64,000 bases of DNA, from the NCBI RefSeq assembly GCF_000306965.1, contig NZ_JH976436.1, forward strand, positions 102,057-166,056, given 5' to 3'. The first letter of the stretch is position 1. Each line of letters opens with the position of its first letter. Both the position numbers and the translations under genes were made by a program. The notes under the pieces are model-generated. The model saw nothing but the letters and a program-made list of their open reading frames with translations. It was not told the origin of the DNA and made no database searches. This document shows positions 15,622 to 24,916 of the stretch, one piece after another. The stretch comes from Amphibacillus jilinensis Y1. GTDB taxonomy: Bacteria > Bacillota > Bacilli > Bacillales > Amphibacillaceae.

Positions 15622-16849
15622 ATGTATCGTTCCCTGTCAATTGAAATCTTAATAACTGCTTCGCTTCCTCGGCAATTTGTTGTTTTTCCTCTTCTGTTAA
15701 CCCATTAAGAAAACGACGTGCTTTTCTATGGTGCCATAATTCTGACATCACTTCATCCCAATCAATCGAATCAAATCCTTGAAACAATTCCTTCATAAAA
15801 GGATCTCGTGCTTCTAATGTCGTGTCGATCGATTTAGCTTGCTCTGTTAACGTCACTTGTTGAATCGATAGCCAATCTGACTGGTCTTGATATTGCTCAT
15901 TAAGTACATCAATCAAATCCGCTATTTTCCCTTGATGATAAAGAGATAGTAACGCATCTTGATAATTAATTAATTTGATGAATAAGATCCGGCGTGCTTT
16001 TTCTAACTGTTTCATCTGATCACTAAGGATCTGATAGAGTTGGTCAATTTGTTGACAATGCCTTACATCAATCGTTAATTGATCAAATTGAATCGCATGT
16101 AAAGCTTCAAAGTGGATTTGTGCTTTTTTACTTTGATCTAATGATACAAAATAACATCCTTTTTTTCCTACCTCTTTAACTGAACGGCCTTGTGTATTAC
16201 CCGAATAGACAACAGGTGGATCTTCACTTAAAATCGCACGCTTATGTATATGGCCTAACGCCCAATAGTCGAATGGTTTGTTTATTAAATCACTTAATTG
16301 AAAAGGTGCATAATGGTCATGCTCCTTTGATTGCTGGATACTCCCATGAAGCATGGCGATTTGATAGGGTAAATTAGGAACAGCTTGATACTGATCTGTT
16401 TTATTAATCGTAACCGCCCGCTCAAGATAACTAAAACCATGAATAGCTACTAAAGGTTTTCCATTTTTTTTAAATACTTTAGACGTCACTTGATCGCTAT
16501 CAAAAAGATGAACATTATCCGGAAACTGCACAAAGCGTTGTTTTGTTTGATTATAATCATGATTACCGAAAGATAGATAGATCTCAATACCTGCTTGTTC
16601 GAGCTTTTGACAAGCCATTAAAAATTGCATTTCTGCATAAACACTTTGAATCGATTCATCGAATACATCGCCAACAATGAGAATAAAATCAACATTCTTA
16701 TTTATTGCTAGCGCCACTAAGTTATCTAGTGCATCAAAAGTACTTCGCTTCAATTGTTGATATAAATGAGCAGGCAATCTGCTCATTCCTTTAAATGGGC
16801 TGTCTAAATGTAAGTCAGCACAATGAATAAAGCTAATCTTTTTTTCCAT
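15611..16849 (-). CDS. yhaO: Metallophosphoesterase DNA-repair nuclease YhaO (SbcD/Mre11-like)
   Basis: 412 residues with all calcineurin-like phosphoesterase motifs: FIHCADLHLDSPF (residues 6-18), ILIVGDVFDES, LSFGNHDYN, MLHGS and WALGHIHKR. The C-terminal capping region probably contacts YhaN. It forms a two-gene unit with yhaN (overlap of 11 bases). The upstream region holds two short repeat copies and a LexA-box-like sequence at 17009-17022. The yhaONM operon is, as I recall, part of the B. subtilis SOS regulon, which fits. Here yhaM has been separated and sits on the other strand. Confidence 0.92.
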   Translation of the reverse strand: MEKKISFIHCADLHLDSPFKGMSRLPAHLYQQLKRSTFDALDNLVALAINKNVDFILIVGDVFDESIQSVYAEMQFLMACQKLEQAGIEIYLSFGNHDYNQTKQRFVQFPDNVHLFDSDQVTSKVFKKNGKPLVAIHGFSYLERAVTINKTDQYQAVPNLPYQIAMLHGSIQQSKEHDHYAPFQLSDLINKPFDYWALGHIHKRAILSEDPPVVYSGNTQGRSVKEVGKKGCYFVSLDQSKKAQIHFEALHAIQFDQLTIDVRHCQQIDQLYQILSDQMKQLEKARRILFIKLINYQDALLSLYHQGKIADLIDVLNEQYQDQSDWLSIQQVTLTEQAKSIDTTLEARDPFMKELFQGFDSIDWDEVMSELWHHRKARRFLNGLTEEEKQQIAEEAKQLLRFQLTGNDTYED

Positions 16850-16917
16850 GAATAGCTCTCCTCTTATACTCGATTAAAGGCTTTAACTTAGCCTTTTATT
16901 TTACTTTGACGTAGGGA

Positions 16918-16968
16918 AAAAACGAACCTTTAATCAGCGAGTGTTTTACGATACTTATTAGTGATAAA
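16918..16968 (+). repeat. AACGAACC-family element, copy 7 (minimal form)
   Basis: Only about 50 bases: AACGAACCTTTAATCAGCGA fused directly to GTGTTTTACGATACTTATTAG and TGATAAA. Both ends are kept and the interior is gone. Confidence 0.75.
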
Positions 16969-17008
16969 TCGGTTGCTTTATTTACTCTATTTTACCAGAT
17001 CATAAAAG

Positions 17009-17022
17009 CGAATGCACGTTCG
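17009..17022. promoter_or_regulatory. LexA (DinR) box-like site upstream of yhaO
   Basis: CGAATGCACGTTCG differs from the Bacillus SOS consensus CGAAC-N4-GTTCG at one position. On the minus strand a TAAAAT -10-like box lies about 13 bases downstream of it, toward yhaO. Confidence 0.5.
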
Positions 17023-17098
17023 TTTTATTAAATACACTTTACTTATACGATTTGAGTTACCATTTCTTTATTAAAATGTTGTGCTTTCTACAGGCATT

Positions 17099-17151
17099 AT
17101 AAACCAAGCCTTCAATCAGCGTGAGTTTTACGGACGCTTATCTGTAATAAA
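17099..17151 (+). repeat. AACGAACC-family element, copy 8 (minimal form)
   Basis: ATAAACCAAGCCTTCAATCA, GCGTGAGTTTTACGGACGC, then TTATCTGTAATAAA. An internal-deletion form like copy 7, abutting the natB terminator. Confidence 0.75.
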
Positions 17152-17186
17152 AGCCTGATCATCTATTTTTAATAGACAATCAGGCT
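17152..17186 (-). terminator. Terminator of natAB
   Basis: AGCCTGAT..TCTATT pairs with AATAGA..ATCAGGCT around a TTT loop; on the minus strand it is followed by TTTTA. It touches the end of repeat copy 8. Confidence 0.75.
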
Positions 17187-17192
17187 CTTCTT

Positions 17193-18461
17193 TTATTTAT
17201 CTTTTTTTGCTAACTGTAGTGCGCGTTTAAAATCTTTAAGCGAACTTCCTTTTCCGTACATGAGCACCCCACCGCGGTATACTTTAGCACCTATATAAGC
17301 TAACAGCAGTATCGTAAAGATTAAAATTCCAATACTCAACGCGACTTCCCATGCAGGAACCTCTAGTAAACCTACACGTAAAAACATCACCAATGGCGTG
17401 AAGAAAGGAATGTAAGAAGTAACAGTTACTACACTAGCCTCCGGCATATTGATGCCAAACATGGAGAGCATAAAGGCAACAACAATCAGCAGAATAACTG
17501 GCATCATTAATTGATTAACATCTTCCATCCGACTAACGAGTGAACCAAGCATTGCTGATAATGTTGCGTACAATAAGTAGCCGAGTAAAAAGAAGACGAC
17601 CGCATAGACATAAGTAGATACAGCAATTTCAGAAAAGCCGAACACCTCAAAGAATCCACCGACTAACTCATCTTGCACGCGTTCAATCATATAATAACCT
17701 ACTACAAAAAATAAACCAATCTGAGTTAATCCAAGTAAGGCTATACCTGCTATTTTAGCAAACATTTGACTGATTGGTGGTGAACTTGAAATTAATATTT
17801 CCATCACCCTTGATGATTTTTCATTAGCAATGTCCATAGCAATCATGTTTCCATAAGTTAAAACAGCGAAATAGAGTACAAATAGCATGACATAGACAAG
17901 CCCACGAGCTACACCAATTTCTTCTTCTGAGCGAGCCGTACGACCATCTGCTGTTTCTATTGCTACCGTCTCAAATACTATCGGTTGATAAATCGATTCA
18001 ATCACTTCTTGATCGATCCCCGCTTCATTTGTGGCTAAAGCTATCTTATATTGTTGCAAGTAGTTATCAAGTTGATTTTGAACCGATTGATTGATCAATT
18101 GATCAGTGTGATAGTTGGCGATAAAATAATCTTGATCGTCTGCTTGTAATGACAGCACACCAACATATTCACCGCTTAATATATCCGCTTCAGCCTGTTC
18201 GACTGTCCCTTCAAAATCAACTAATTCAAAGGTGTGTTCACCTTGTTCAATCTGTTCACTTAGCCATGGGTAAATATCTTCTGTCTCGTCAATAACTGCT
18301 ACTTGATCAGCACTTCCATCACCATCAAATAAATTCATAATAAAATCAAGGTTTCCGACAGCAATAATAAAGAGTAAAAATAAAGCCGTTGTAATCATAA
18401 ATGATTTAGATTTCAAGCGAGATAAATACGAATGTAATAAAACGACACCAAACTTACGCAT
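17193..18461 (-). CDS. natB: ABC-2 type export permease, NatB family (YhaP)
   Basis: 422 residues. One N-terminal membrane helix (SFMITTALFLLFIIAVG) is followed by a large extracytoplasmic domain (about residues 45-175, Asp/Glu/Gln-rich). Five to six membrane helices follow from about 190 to 400, with the ABC-2 motif MDIANEKSSRVMEILISSSPP. NatB-type permeases export sodium or other small cationic or toxic compounds together with NatA; the substrate is not determinable here. I start at ATG 18461 (MRKFG), which overlaps the natA stop (ATGCGTAA) and has GGTAGGTG upstream; a GTG at 18470 is less likely. Confidence 0.88.
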   Translation of the reverse strand: MRKFGVVLLHSYLSRLKSKSFMITTALFLLFIIAVGNLDFIMNLFDGDGSADQVAVIDETEDIYPWLSEQIEQGEHTFELVDFEGTVEQAEADILSGEYVGVLSLQADDQDYFIANYHTDQLINQSVQNQLDNYLQQYKIALATNEAGIDQEVIESIYQPIVFETVAIETADGRTARSEEEIGVARGLVYVMLFVLYFAVLTYGNMIAMDIANEKSSRVMEILISSSPPISQMFAKIAGIALLGLTQIGLFFVVGYYMIERVQDELVGGFFEVFGFSEIAVSTYVYAVVFFLLGYLLYATLSAMLGSLVSRMEDVNQLMMPVILLIVVAFMLSMFGINMPEASVVTVTSYIPFFTPLVMFLRVGLLEVPAWEVALSIGILIFTILLLAYIGAKVYRGGVLMYGKGSSLKDFKRALQLAKKDK

Positions 18462-19353
18462 ACGATTCACCTACCTTTTCGATAAAAATATCGTTTAAGG
18501 ATGGTTCCTCTAAAGCAAATTTACGAACAAAACCTTTTTGGTGTAATTGTTCCAAAATAGCTTGAGAAACATCTTCATTTTTAATTTGCAAAATACAACC
18601 TTCAGGCGTTAATTTTTGATTGTCTACGCCGTCAATCGTTTTTAGAAAGCTTAAATCAAAATCAGCATGAATAAATAAATTCTTTTTACCAAAAGAGCGT
18701 TTGATCTCTTTTAATCCACCATAAACAATCGGCTTACCGTACTGCATAATGCAAAGATATTCGCATAATTCTTCTACCGTTCCCATTTGATGAGAAGAGA
18801 AAACAATAGTTGTTCCTTGTTCTTTTAATTCAACAACAGCATTTTTTAGTAACTCAACATTGACAGGATCTAATCCGGTAAAGGGTTCATCGAGAATTAA
18901 TAATTTCGGTTTATGAATCACCGCTGAAATAAACTGGATTTTCTGTTGATTTCCTTTTGACAGCTCTTCTACCTTTTTTTCTAAATAATCGGTAATATTA
19001 AAGCGTTCTAACCATTTATTTAATTCTGTTAAGACCTCTTTCTTATCCATACCTCTTAAGCGGCCTAAATAAATAATTTGATCTTTAACCTTCAGTTTAG
19101 GGTATAAACCGCGTTCTTCAGGCAGATAACCAATTTGATCTGTCCTTTGATAATTAATCGGTTCGCCCTCCCACGTAATCTTACCTTCTGTTGCGTCAAT
19201 CAAGCCTAAAATCATTCGAAACGTCGTTGTCTTCCCTGCCCCGTTAGATCCCAAGAAACCAAAAATTTGACCCTCCGGGATATCAAGGGATAGCTGGTCA
19301 ACGGCTGTAAATTTGCCATAACGTTTAGTAACATTTTCTATATGTAATGACAT
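18454..19353 (-). CDS. natA: ABC transporter ATP-binding protein, NatA family (YhaQ)
   Basis: 299 residues. Walker A GFLGSNGAGKTT, signature ELSKGNQQKIQFI, Walker B LLILDEPFTGLDP, then the ABC-2 exporter-type C-terminal domain (DUF4162-like, about residues 215-299). Start ATG 19353 (MSLHIENV) has AAAGGAG 7 bases away; an ATG 6 bases upstream is too close to it. It forms an operon with natB (8-base overlap). The promoter region contains an elaborate double palindrome (19464-19518), so expression is probably repressed until an inducer appears. Confidence 0.9.
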   Translation of the reverse strand: MSLHIENVTKRYGKFTAVDQLSLDIPEGQIFGFLGSNGAGKTTTFRMILGLIDATEGKITWEGEPINYQRTDQIGYLPEERGLYPKLKVKDQIIYLGRLRGMDKKEVLTELNKWLERFNITDYLEKKVEELSKGNQQKIQFISAVIHKPKLLILDEPFTGLDPVNVELLKNAVVELKEQGTTIVFSSHQMGTVEELCEYLCIMQYGKPIVYGGLKEIKRSFGKKNLFIHADFDLSFLKTIDGVDNQKLTPEGCILQIKNEDVSQAILEQLHQKGFVRKFALEEPSLNDIFIEKVGESYA

Positions 19354-19463
19354 CTCCATACTCCTTTCATCATTTATTGCTATGAAGCTGTCGCTTAATT
19401 GATCACTTTGATCATATAACATTGTCTTTATAAATCACAGATGATCGACAAAAATAAATGTCA

Positions 19464-19518
19464 TATTGACAACTTTCCTTGTCAATATTGTAACGGATGA
19501 CAAGAAAAGTTGTCAATA
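19464..19518 (-). promoter_or_regulatory. natAB promoter embedded in a double palindromic operator
   Basis: Two 21-base arms (19464-19484 and 19498-19518) are inverted copies with one mismatch. Each arm is itself a palindrome TTGACAA-N6-TTGTCAA. On the minus strand TTGACA (19511-19516) and TACAAT (19487-19492), spacer 18, make a near-consensus promoter whose -35 lies in one arm and whose -10 lies between the arms. A dimeric repressor would cover both boxes. The regulator is not identified. Confidence 0.75.
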
Positions 19519-19560
19519 GCTCTGGTATATATTTTTTGTGAAATTAAAAGATAATACAAA

Positions 19561-19601
19561 CTGCACCCTCCATTGTTAGTGACTAACAATGGAGGGTGCA
19601 G
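19561..19601 (-). terminator. Strong 19-bp hairpin after crh
   Basis: CTGCACCCTCCATTGTTAG pairs perfectly with its complement around TGA, 31 bases after the crh stop on the minus strand. The downstream T-tract is moderate. Confidence 0.8.
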
Positions 19602-19631
19602 CTGACCTAAAGTGACGTTGTTTATGAAAAA

Positions 19632-19889
19632 TTAAGACGGATTGGATAAAAAATTAGCTAAGACTTCAATCGCCTCTTGATCATCATCCCCATCACTAAG
19701 CAATGTAATGCTATCTCCATTAGTGATGGCTAAGCTTAGCAAACCCATAATACTTTTAGCATTAACACGTCTGTTTGCCTTTTCCAAAAAAATTTCAGAG
19801 ACATAACTATTTGCCTTTTGTACAAATTCAGATGCGACCCCAGCCTGTAATCCTGGATTAACAGCAACAACCAATGTTTTTTCTACCAT
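19632..19889 (-). CDS. crh: HPr-like catabolite-repression protein Crh
   Basis: 85 residues of HPr fold. Position 15 is Gln, not the phosphorylatable His of HPr, which marks it as Crh. Ser46 is conserved in VNAKSIMGL, the site phosphorylated by HPrK/P so that the protein can act as CcpA co-regulator. The start ATG 19889 (MVEKTLVV) has AAAGGAG upstream. It lies after whiA-yvcK-rapZ as in B. subtilis. Oddity: the loop after Gln15 reads LQAGVAS rather than LQARPA, so Arg17 and Pro18 are lost. Arg17 contacts CcpA and HPrK in known structures. hprK and ppaX are 10-12 kb away in the same window. Confidence 0.9.
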   Translation of the reverse strand: MVEKTLVVAVNPGLQAGVASEFVQKANSYVSEIFLEKANRRVNAKSIMGLLSLAITNGDSITLLSDGDDDQEAIEVLANFLSNPS

Positions 19890-20051
19890 GGCATAAGCTC
19901 CTTTCCATTTGACACTCAAACGATAACAGCATATGTTCCATTATCCATTTTTATACCTAGCTGATAAGCGTGTAAGTACCTTCCCTGAAAAATGTCTTAG
20001 CATAAGTCTCTATCACCTTTACTCCATTTCTACTGTCATTAACCGTTGCAA

Positions 20052-21017
20052 TCAGGACTGTTGTGTCGAATTACTTAACATATGATGCTCAGCTCTTAAT
20101 TGCTCAGCAAATTGGTCAATCTTTTTCAAACGATGATTAATTCCTGATTTACTAATCTTCGTTCCACTAACAAGTTCACCTAATTCTTTTAATGAGACAT
20201 CTTGGTGCTCGATACGAAGCCGCGCTATTTCTTGTAATTTATCTGGTAATGCTTCTATACCTACTACTTTCTCAATAAACTTAATATTTTCAACTTGTCT
20301 AAAAGCCGCACCAATCGTTTTATTTAAATTGGCTGTCTCACAATTAACAAGTCGATTAACAGAGTTACGCATATCTCGCATAATACGGACATCTTCAAAC
20401 TTTAACAATGCTTGATGTGCACCTGTATAATTTAGAAATTCAGTAATTTTCTCCGCTTCTTTAATATAAGATATATAACCGTTACGCCGTTCAAGAATAC
20501 GGGCATGTAAACCAAACGCATTCATTAATTGACATAACGAATCATTATGTTCTTGATAGGCATTAGCGATCTCTAAATGATAGGAAGATGTCTCTGGATT
20601 GTTTATTGAGCCACCAGCTAAAAACGCTCCTCTTAAGTACGCGCGTTTACAACACTCTTTCTTTAAATACTTGTCAGAAATCGTTCGAACTAATGAAAGG
20701 GGTTCAGATAAGATTGCTAAATCATTTAATAACGCTTTAGCTCCTTCTTCAATCCGGACAATGTAAACATTATTTTTTTTTAATTTCATTTTTTTTCGAA
20801 CGAGTAACTTAATGGGGTAAGGATACAATGATTTAATTAATGTGTAAATGCGTCGAGCAATAGCAGCATTTTCAGTTTGAACATCTAACAGATAGGATCG
20901 TTTAGCAATCGATATCGCACCATTCATCCGTATAAGCGCCGCTAATTCTGCTTGTTGACAACACGGTTTATTATCAATTTGTGTCATTTCCTTTTTAATT
21001 TCTGATGCAAAAGACAT
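20052..21017 (-). CDS. whiA: WhiA-family DNA-binding protein
   Basis: 321 residues: an N-terminal LAGLIDADG homing-endonuclease-like fold (about 1-210, including [18 protein letters not shown]) and a C-terminal helix-turn-helix ([25 protein letters not shown]). WhiA is a sporulation regulator in actinomycetes. In Bacillus it influences cell division and chromosome segregation without being a classical transcription factor. It starts 7 bases after yvcK with an AAAGGTGAG site. The yvcI-rapZ-yvcK-whiA-crh run is conserved across Firmicutes. Confidence 0.95.
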   Translation of the reverse strand: MSFASEIKKEMTQIDNKPCCQQAELAALIRMNGAISIAKRSYLLDVQTENAAIARRIYTLIKSLYPYPIKLLVRKKMKLKKNNVYIVRIEEGAKALLNDLAILSEPLSLVRTISDKYLKKECCKRAYLRGAFLAGGSINNPETSSYHLEIANAYQEHNDSLCQLMNAFGLHARILERRNGYISYIKEAEKITEFLNYTGAHQALLKFEDVRIMRDMRNSVNRLVNCETANLNKTIGAAFRQVENIKFIEKVVGIEALPDKLQEIARLRIEHQDVSLKELGELVSGTKISKSGINHRLKKIDQFAEQLRAEHHMLSNSTQQS

Positions 21018-21024
21018 GGCTTAC

Positions 21025-22008
21025 TCACCTTTCTTTGTCATGCTCACTTTTAGTAATATCAATCAACGAACAGAGTAATTGGGCGACTTTATTGTTATCA
21101 TGACGTAATAATCGTTTGTGTTCATCAATAATGTCAGCTTCAATAATTTCCATACCGAGAAGATCAAGGCGTTCTCGATCATAATCTACAGGCGTTGCAT
21201 TTTCTTCTGCATATTTGATCCGCATTGACTCGGTAATGTCTTGATTATGAACCAAGATCTTATCGATACACCCTTCACCAACATGATCAATAATAGCCTG
21301 AGCATGGTCAGCGGCTGAATAATCATCAGTTTCTCCTGCCTGTGTCATGACGTTACATACGTAGACCACTTTTCCTTCTGCTTCTCTTAATGCATCAGCA
21401 ATTTGAGGCACAACAAGGTTCGGTAATGTGCTGGTATACAGGCTACCTGGTGATATAACAACTAAATCCGCTTCTCTTACTGCTGTAACAGCTTCTGGCA
21501 AGGGTTCAATAGCTTCTGGTTCAATAAATACACGCTTAATTCTTTTCTTCGCCAATGGGATTTTTGATTCACCAGAGACTATTTCACCATCTAACATTTC
21601 AGCATGTAAAAACATATTTTGATTGGCAATTGGGTAAATCCGCCCTTTCACATTAAATACCCGGGCTATCTCCTTGATTCCATTATAGAAATCGCCGGTT
21701 ACCGCAGTCATTGCGGCCAAGATTAAATTGCCCATTGTATGTCCCATTAGACCATTACCATTTTGAAAACGGTGTTGGAACAATTGTTCCATTATCGGCT
21801 CAACCTCTGCTAAAGCTGCAATTACATTTCGGATATCTCCAGGTGCTGGCATCGCCATTTCTGTTCTTAGCCGACCAGAGCTACCCCCGTCGTCTGCTAC
21901 CGTTACAATAGCAGATAAATGGATTGGATAATGCTTTAACCCCCGTAAAAGGACAGGCATCCCAGTCCCTCCACCTAGTACAGCAACTGTTTTTTTATCT
22001 ACTTGCAT
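21025..22008 (-). CDS. yvcK: YvcK/CofD-like protein (gluconeogenesis factor, cell-wall related)
   Basis: 327 residues beginning AVLGGGTGMPVLLRGLKHY, the glycine-rich nucleotide-sugar-binding signature, with VTVADDGGSSGRLR following and VVISPGSLYTSTLPNLV near residue 185. YvcK binds UDP-sugars and is needed for growth on gluconeogenic carbon sources and for correct peptidoglycan synthesis. It is translationally close to rapZ (4-base gap) and whiA (7-base gap), so the set is one operon. Confidence 0.95.
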   Translation of the reverse strand: MQVDKKTVAVLGGGTGMPVLLRGLKHYPIHLSAIVTVADDGGSSGRLRTEMAMPAPGDIRNVIAALAEVEPIMEQLFQHRFQNGNGLMGHTMGNLILAAMTAVTGDFYNGIKEIARVFNVKGRIYPIANQNMFLHAEMLDGEIVSGESKIPLAKKRIKRVFIEPEAIEPLPEAVTAVREADLVVISPGSLYTSTLPNLVVPQIADALREAEGKVVYVCNVMTQAGETDDYSAADHAQAIIDHVGEGCIDKILVHNQDITESMRIKYAEENATPVDYDRERLDLLGMEIIEADIIDEHKRLLRHDNNKVAQLLCSLIDITKSEHDKER

Positions 22009-22012
22009 TTAT

Positions 22013-22894
22013 CTAATGTCCCTTCCTTTTATCAATGTCACGATGTGCAACATGGGTAATATATTGATTGGAGAAATGTTTAGCAATGTGCTCCGCTAAG
22101 GCGACGGAACGATGCTGTCCCCCTGTACAGCCAATTGCAATAACGAGCTGAGACTTTCCTTCTTTCTTATATTGAGGAAGCATAAAAGCAAGCAAATCAA
22201 GTAGCTTTTCAATAAATTTCTGTGTTTCCGTCCATTTAAAGACATAATCTACGACATCCTTTGTTAAGCCAGTTAAAGGCTGAAGATGCTCAACGTAGTG
22301 AGGGTTTGGTAAAAATCGGACATCAAAGACGAGGTCAGCATCAATCGGCATGCCATATTTAAAACCAAATGACAGCGTATGAATCGAAAAGATCTGTTGT
22401 TCTTCTTCACCGTATTTCTGTACAATTTTTTCCCTGAGTGCTTTAGGTTTTAAAGTTGTCGTATCAATAAAATGTTGAGCCCGCCCCCTTAATTCACCCA
22501 ATATTCGTCGCTCTTGTTGGATACCTTCTAACGGTAACCCTTCAGGTGCTAAAGGGTGCTGGCGTCTCGTTTCTTTATATCGTGATACAAGCATCTTATC
22601 TTGGGCATCAAGAAACAGGATATGTTCTTCTAACCATGACGAATCTGTTAAATGATCAAGGGCATCAAATAAAGAGTCAAAGAATTCTCTCCCTCTTAAA
22701 TCCATAACAAGGGCTACTTTGTTAATATTATTCGTTGCATCTTTCATCAACTCTAAAAATTTAGGTAATAAAGCAGGGGGCAAATTATCAACACAGTAAT
22801 ACCCTAAATCTTCGAAACTTTGAACAGCAACTGTTTTCCCTGCACCTGACATTCCTGTAATAATAACGAGTTTCGTCTCATCTTTTCTAGCCAT
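22013..22894 (-). CDS. rapZ: RNase adapter / nucleotide-binding protein RapZ (YvcJ)
   Basis: 293 residues with P-loop GMSGAGKT at about 14-21, the conserved [12 protein letters not shown] motif, and the C-terminal signature [16 protein letters not shown] near residue 255-270. YvcJ hydrolyses GTP or ATP. In enterobacteria RapZ targets GlmZ RNA, while in Bacillus its role is linked to competence. The nudix gene lies 21 bases upstream and yvcK 4 bases downstream. Confidence 0.95.
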   Translation of the reverse strand: MARKDETKLVIITGMSGAGKTVAVQSFEDLGYYCVDNLPPALLPKFLELMKDATNNINKVALVMDLRGREFFDSLFDALDHLTDSSWLEEHILFLDAQDKMLVSRYKETRRQHPLAPEGLPLEGIQQERRILGELRGRAQHFIDTTTLKPKALREKIVQKYGEEEQQIFSIHTLSFGFKYGMPIDADLVFDVRFLPNPHYVEHLQPLTGLTKDVVDYVFKWTETQKFIEKLLDLLAFMLPQYKKEGKSQLVIAIGCTGGQHRSVALAEHIAKHFSNQYITHVAHRDIDKRKGH

Positions 22895-22915
22895 TTCATC
22901 ACTCCCTGTCTTTAA

Positions 22916-23374
22916 TTAACCTTGATTGACTCGATAGTTAATTAATTGATCATCTTCATCTAATGTAAAGGTTGCAAAGATCTGTTGATTTCGTTCAATA
23001 ACAGCTCTATGAAGGACTTTATCACTTGGAGCAGTGGGAATGGTAGACAATTGTGCGAGATCAATCCATTCGAGCTCTCCTTCTAAGCATTCTTCCACTA
23101 ACTCACCCGAGAACTGCTCCGCTTTAAAAGTAAACATCATCCACTCATTGGTGGGAAACTGCGCCGATTCCTTTACCATCGTTGCCACACTGTATAGTTG
23201 AGGGTTAATCAATTGCAACCCTGTTTCTTCTCTAACTTCTCTTATTACAGCTTCTTGAACTGATTCACCAGGTTCCATCTTTCCACCTGGCATCGCATAC
23301 CAGCCATAACGTGGCTTTTTTAATAAGAGAACCTGATGATTATTTATAATTAAGCAATTGGTGACACGCTGCAA
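22916..23374 (-). CDS. yvcI: Nudix hydrolase (YvcI-like)
   Basis: 152 residues. The Nudix box is complete: GGKMEPGESVQEAVIREVREETGL at about 32-55 (G-x5-E-x7-R-E-V-x-E-E-T-G). Such enzymes hydrolyse nucleoside diphosphates linked to another moiety; the substrate cannot be told from sequence. It is the first gene of the rapZ-yvcK-whiA-crh run. Confidence 0.9.
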   Translation of the reverse strand: MQRVTNCLIINNHQVLLLKKPRYGWYAMPGGKMEPGESVQEAVIREVREETGLQLINPQLYSVATMVKESAQFPTNEWMMFTFKAEQFSGELVEECLEGELEWIDLAQLSTIPTAPSDKVLHRAVIERNQQIFATFTLDEDDQLINYRVNQG

Positions 23375-23715
23375 ATCTATTCACTCTCTTCATTTATATT
23401 CATCCTTCATTATACTATAACAGTTAAACGCTGACTAGTGAACACGCTTTGACATGGTGTGAGTATTTCCTATAACTTAAGAGCATCATTTACCAATAAT
23501 ACCCCTATCTTAAAATGCAAAAAAAAGACACAGACTATGTCTGTGCGTCAATGTCATATATTTTAAAAAGGGGGGTTAATTAATTAATTTTAGTATACCC
23601 CATTAGTGTTTCATCCGTGTTACAGTGGCATTAAGATCAGGTAAAGATTGGTTACTTTGCACTTTTTTAATACCAAGCGCTACGTTCACTCATTTCATCT
23701 TATCACTACAAGCCC
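23375..23715. other. Intergenic region between trxB and the nudix operon
   Basis: Holds the trxB terminator at 23518-23549 and AT-rich sequence with a TTAATTAATTAATT run at about 23577-23590. No gene or repeat seen. Confidence 0.6.
23518..23549 (-). terminator. Intrinsic terminator after trxB
   Basis: On the minus strand GACGCACAGAC pairs with GTCTGTGTC around ATA, then nine T residues. Confidence 0.8.
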
Positions 23716-24672
<957 letters not shown>

Positions 24673-24698
24673 TCATCATTCCTTTTCTCAATTATTTC

Positions 24699-24850
24699 AT
24701 AAAAACAAATCTTCAATCACTGGCGTTATTCTCCAGTGATTGGTAGTTGAGTGAATCAGGACATTACCGACAGTTAGCACTCACCTAAATCGATGAGCTT
24801 CCCTCATTATTTTGTGGTAGAAGTTTAACGGACGATTGCCTGTGATGAAT
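24699..24850 (+). repeat. AACGAACC-family intergenic element, copy 9
   Basis: ATAAAAACAAATCTTCAATC; the first hairpin is CAATCACTGG/CCAGTGATTG, a compensated change from CAATCAGTGG/CCACTGATTG. Then GTTGAGTGAATCAGGACATTA, a degenerate second hairpin and CCTGTGATGAA. Lies between trxB and the TPR gene. Confidence 0.88.
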
Positions 24851-24916
24851 CACAATTACTACTATACCCATTATCGTATTTTAAAGATAAATCGTCTATT
24901 TATCTGCTCATTTATT

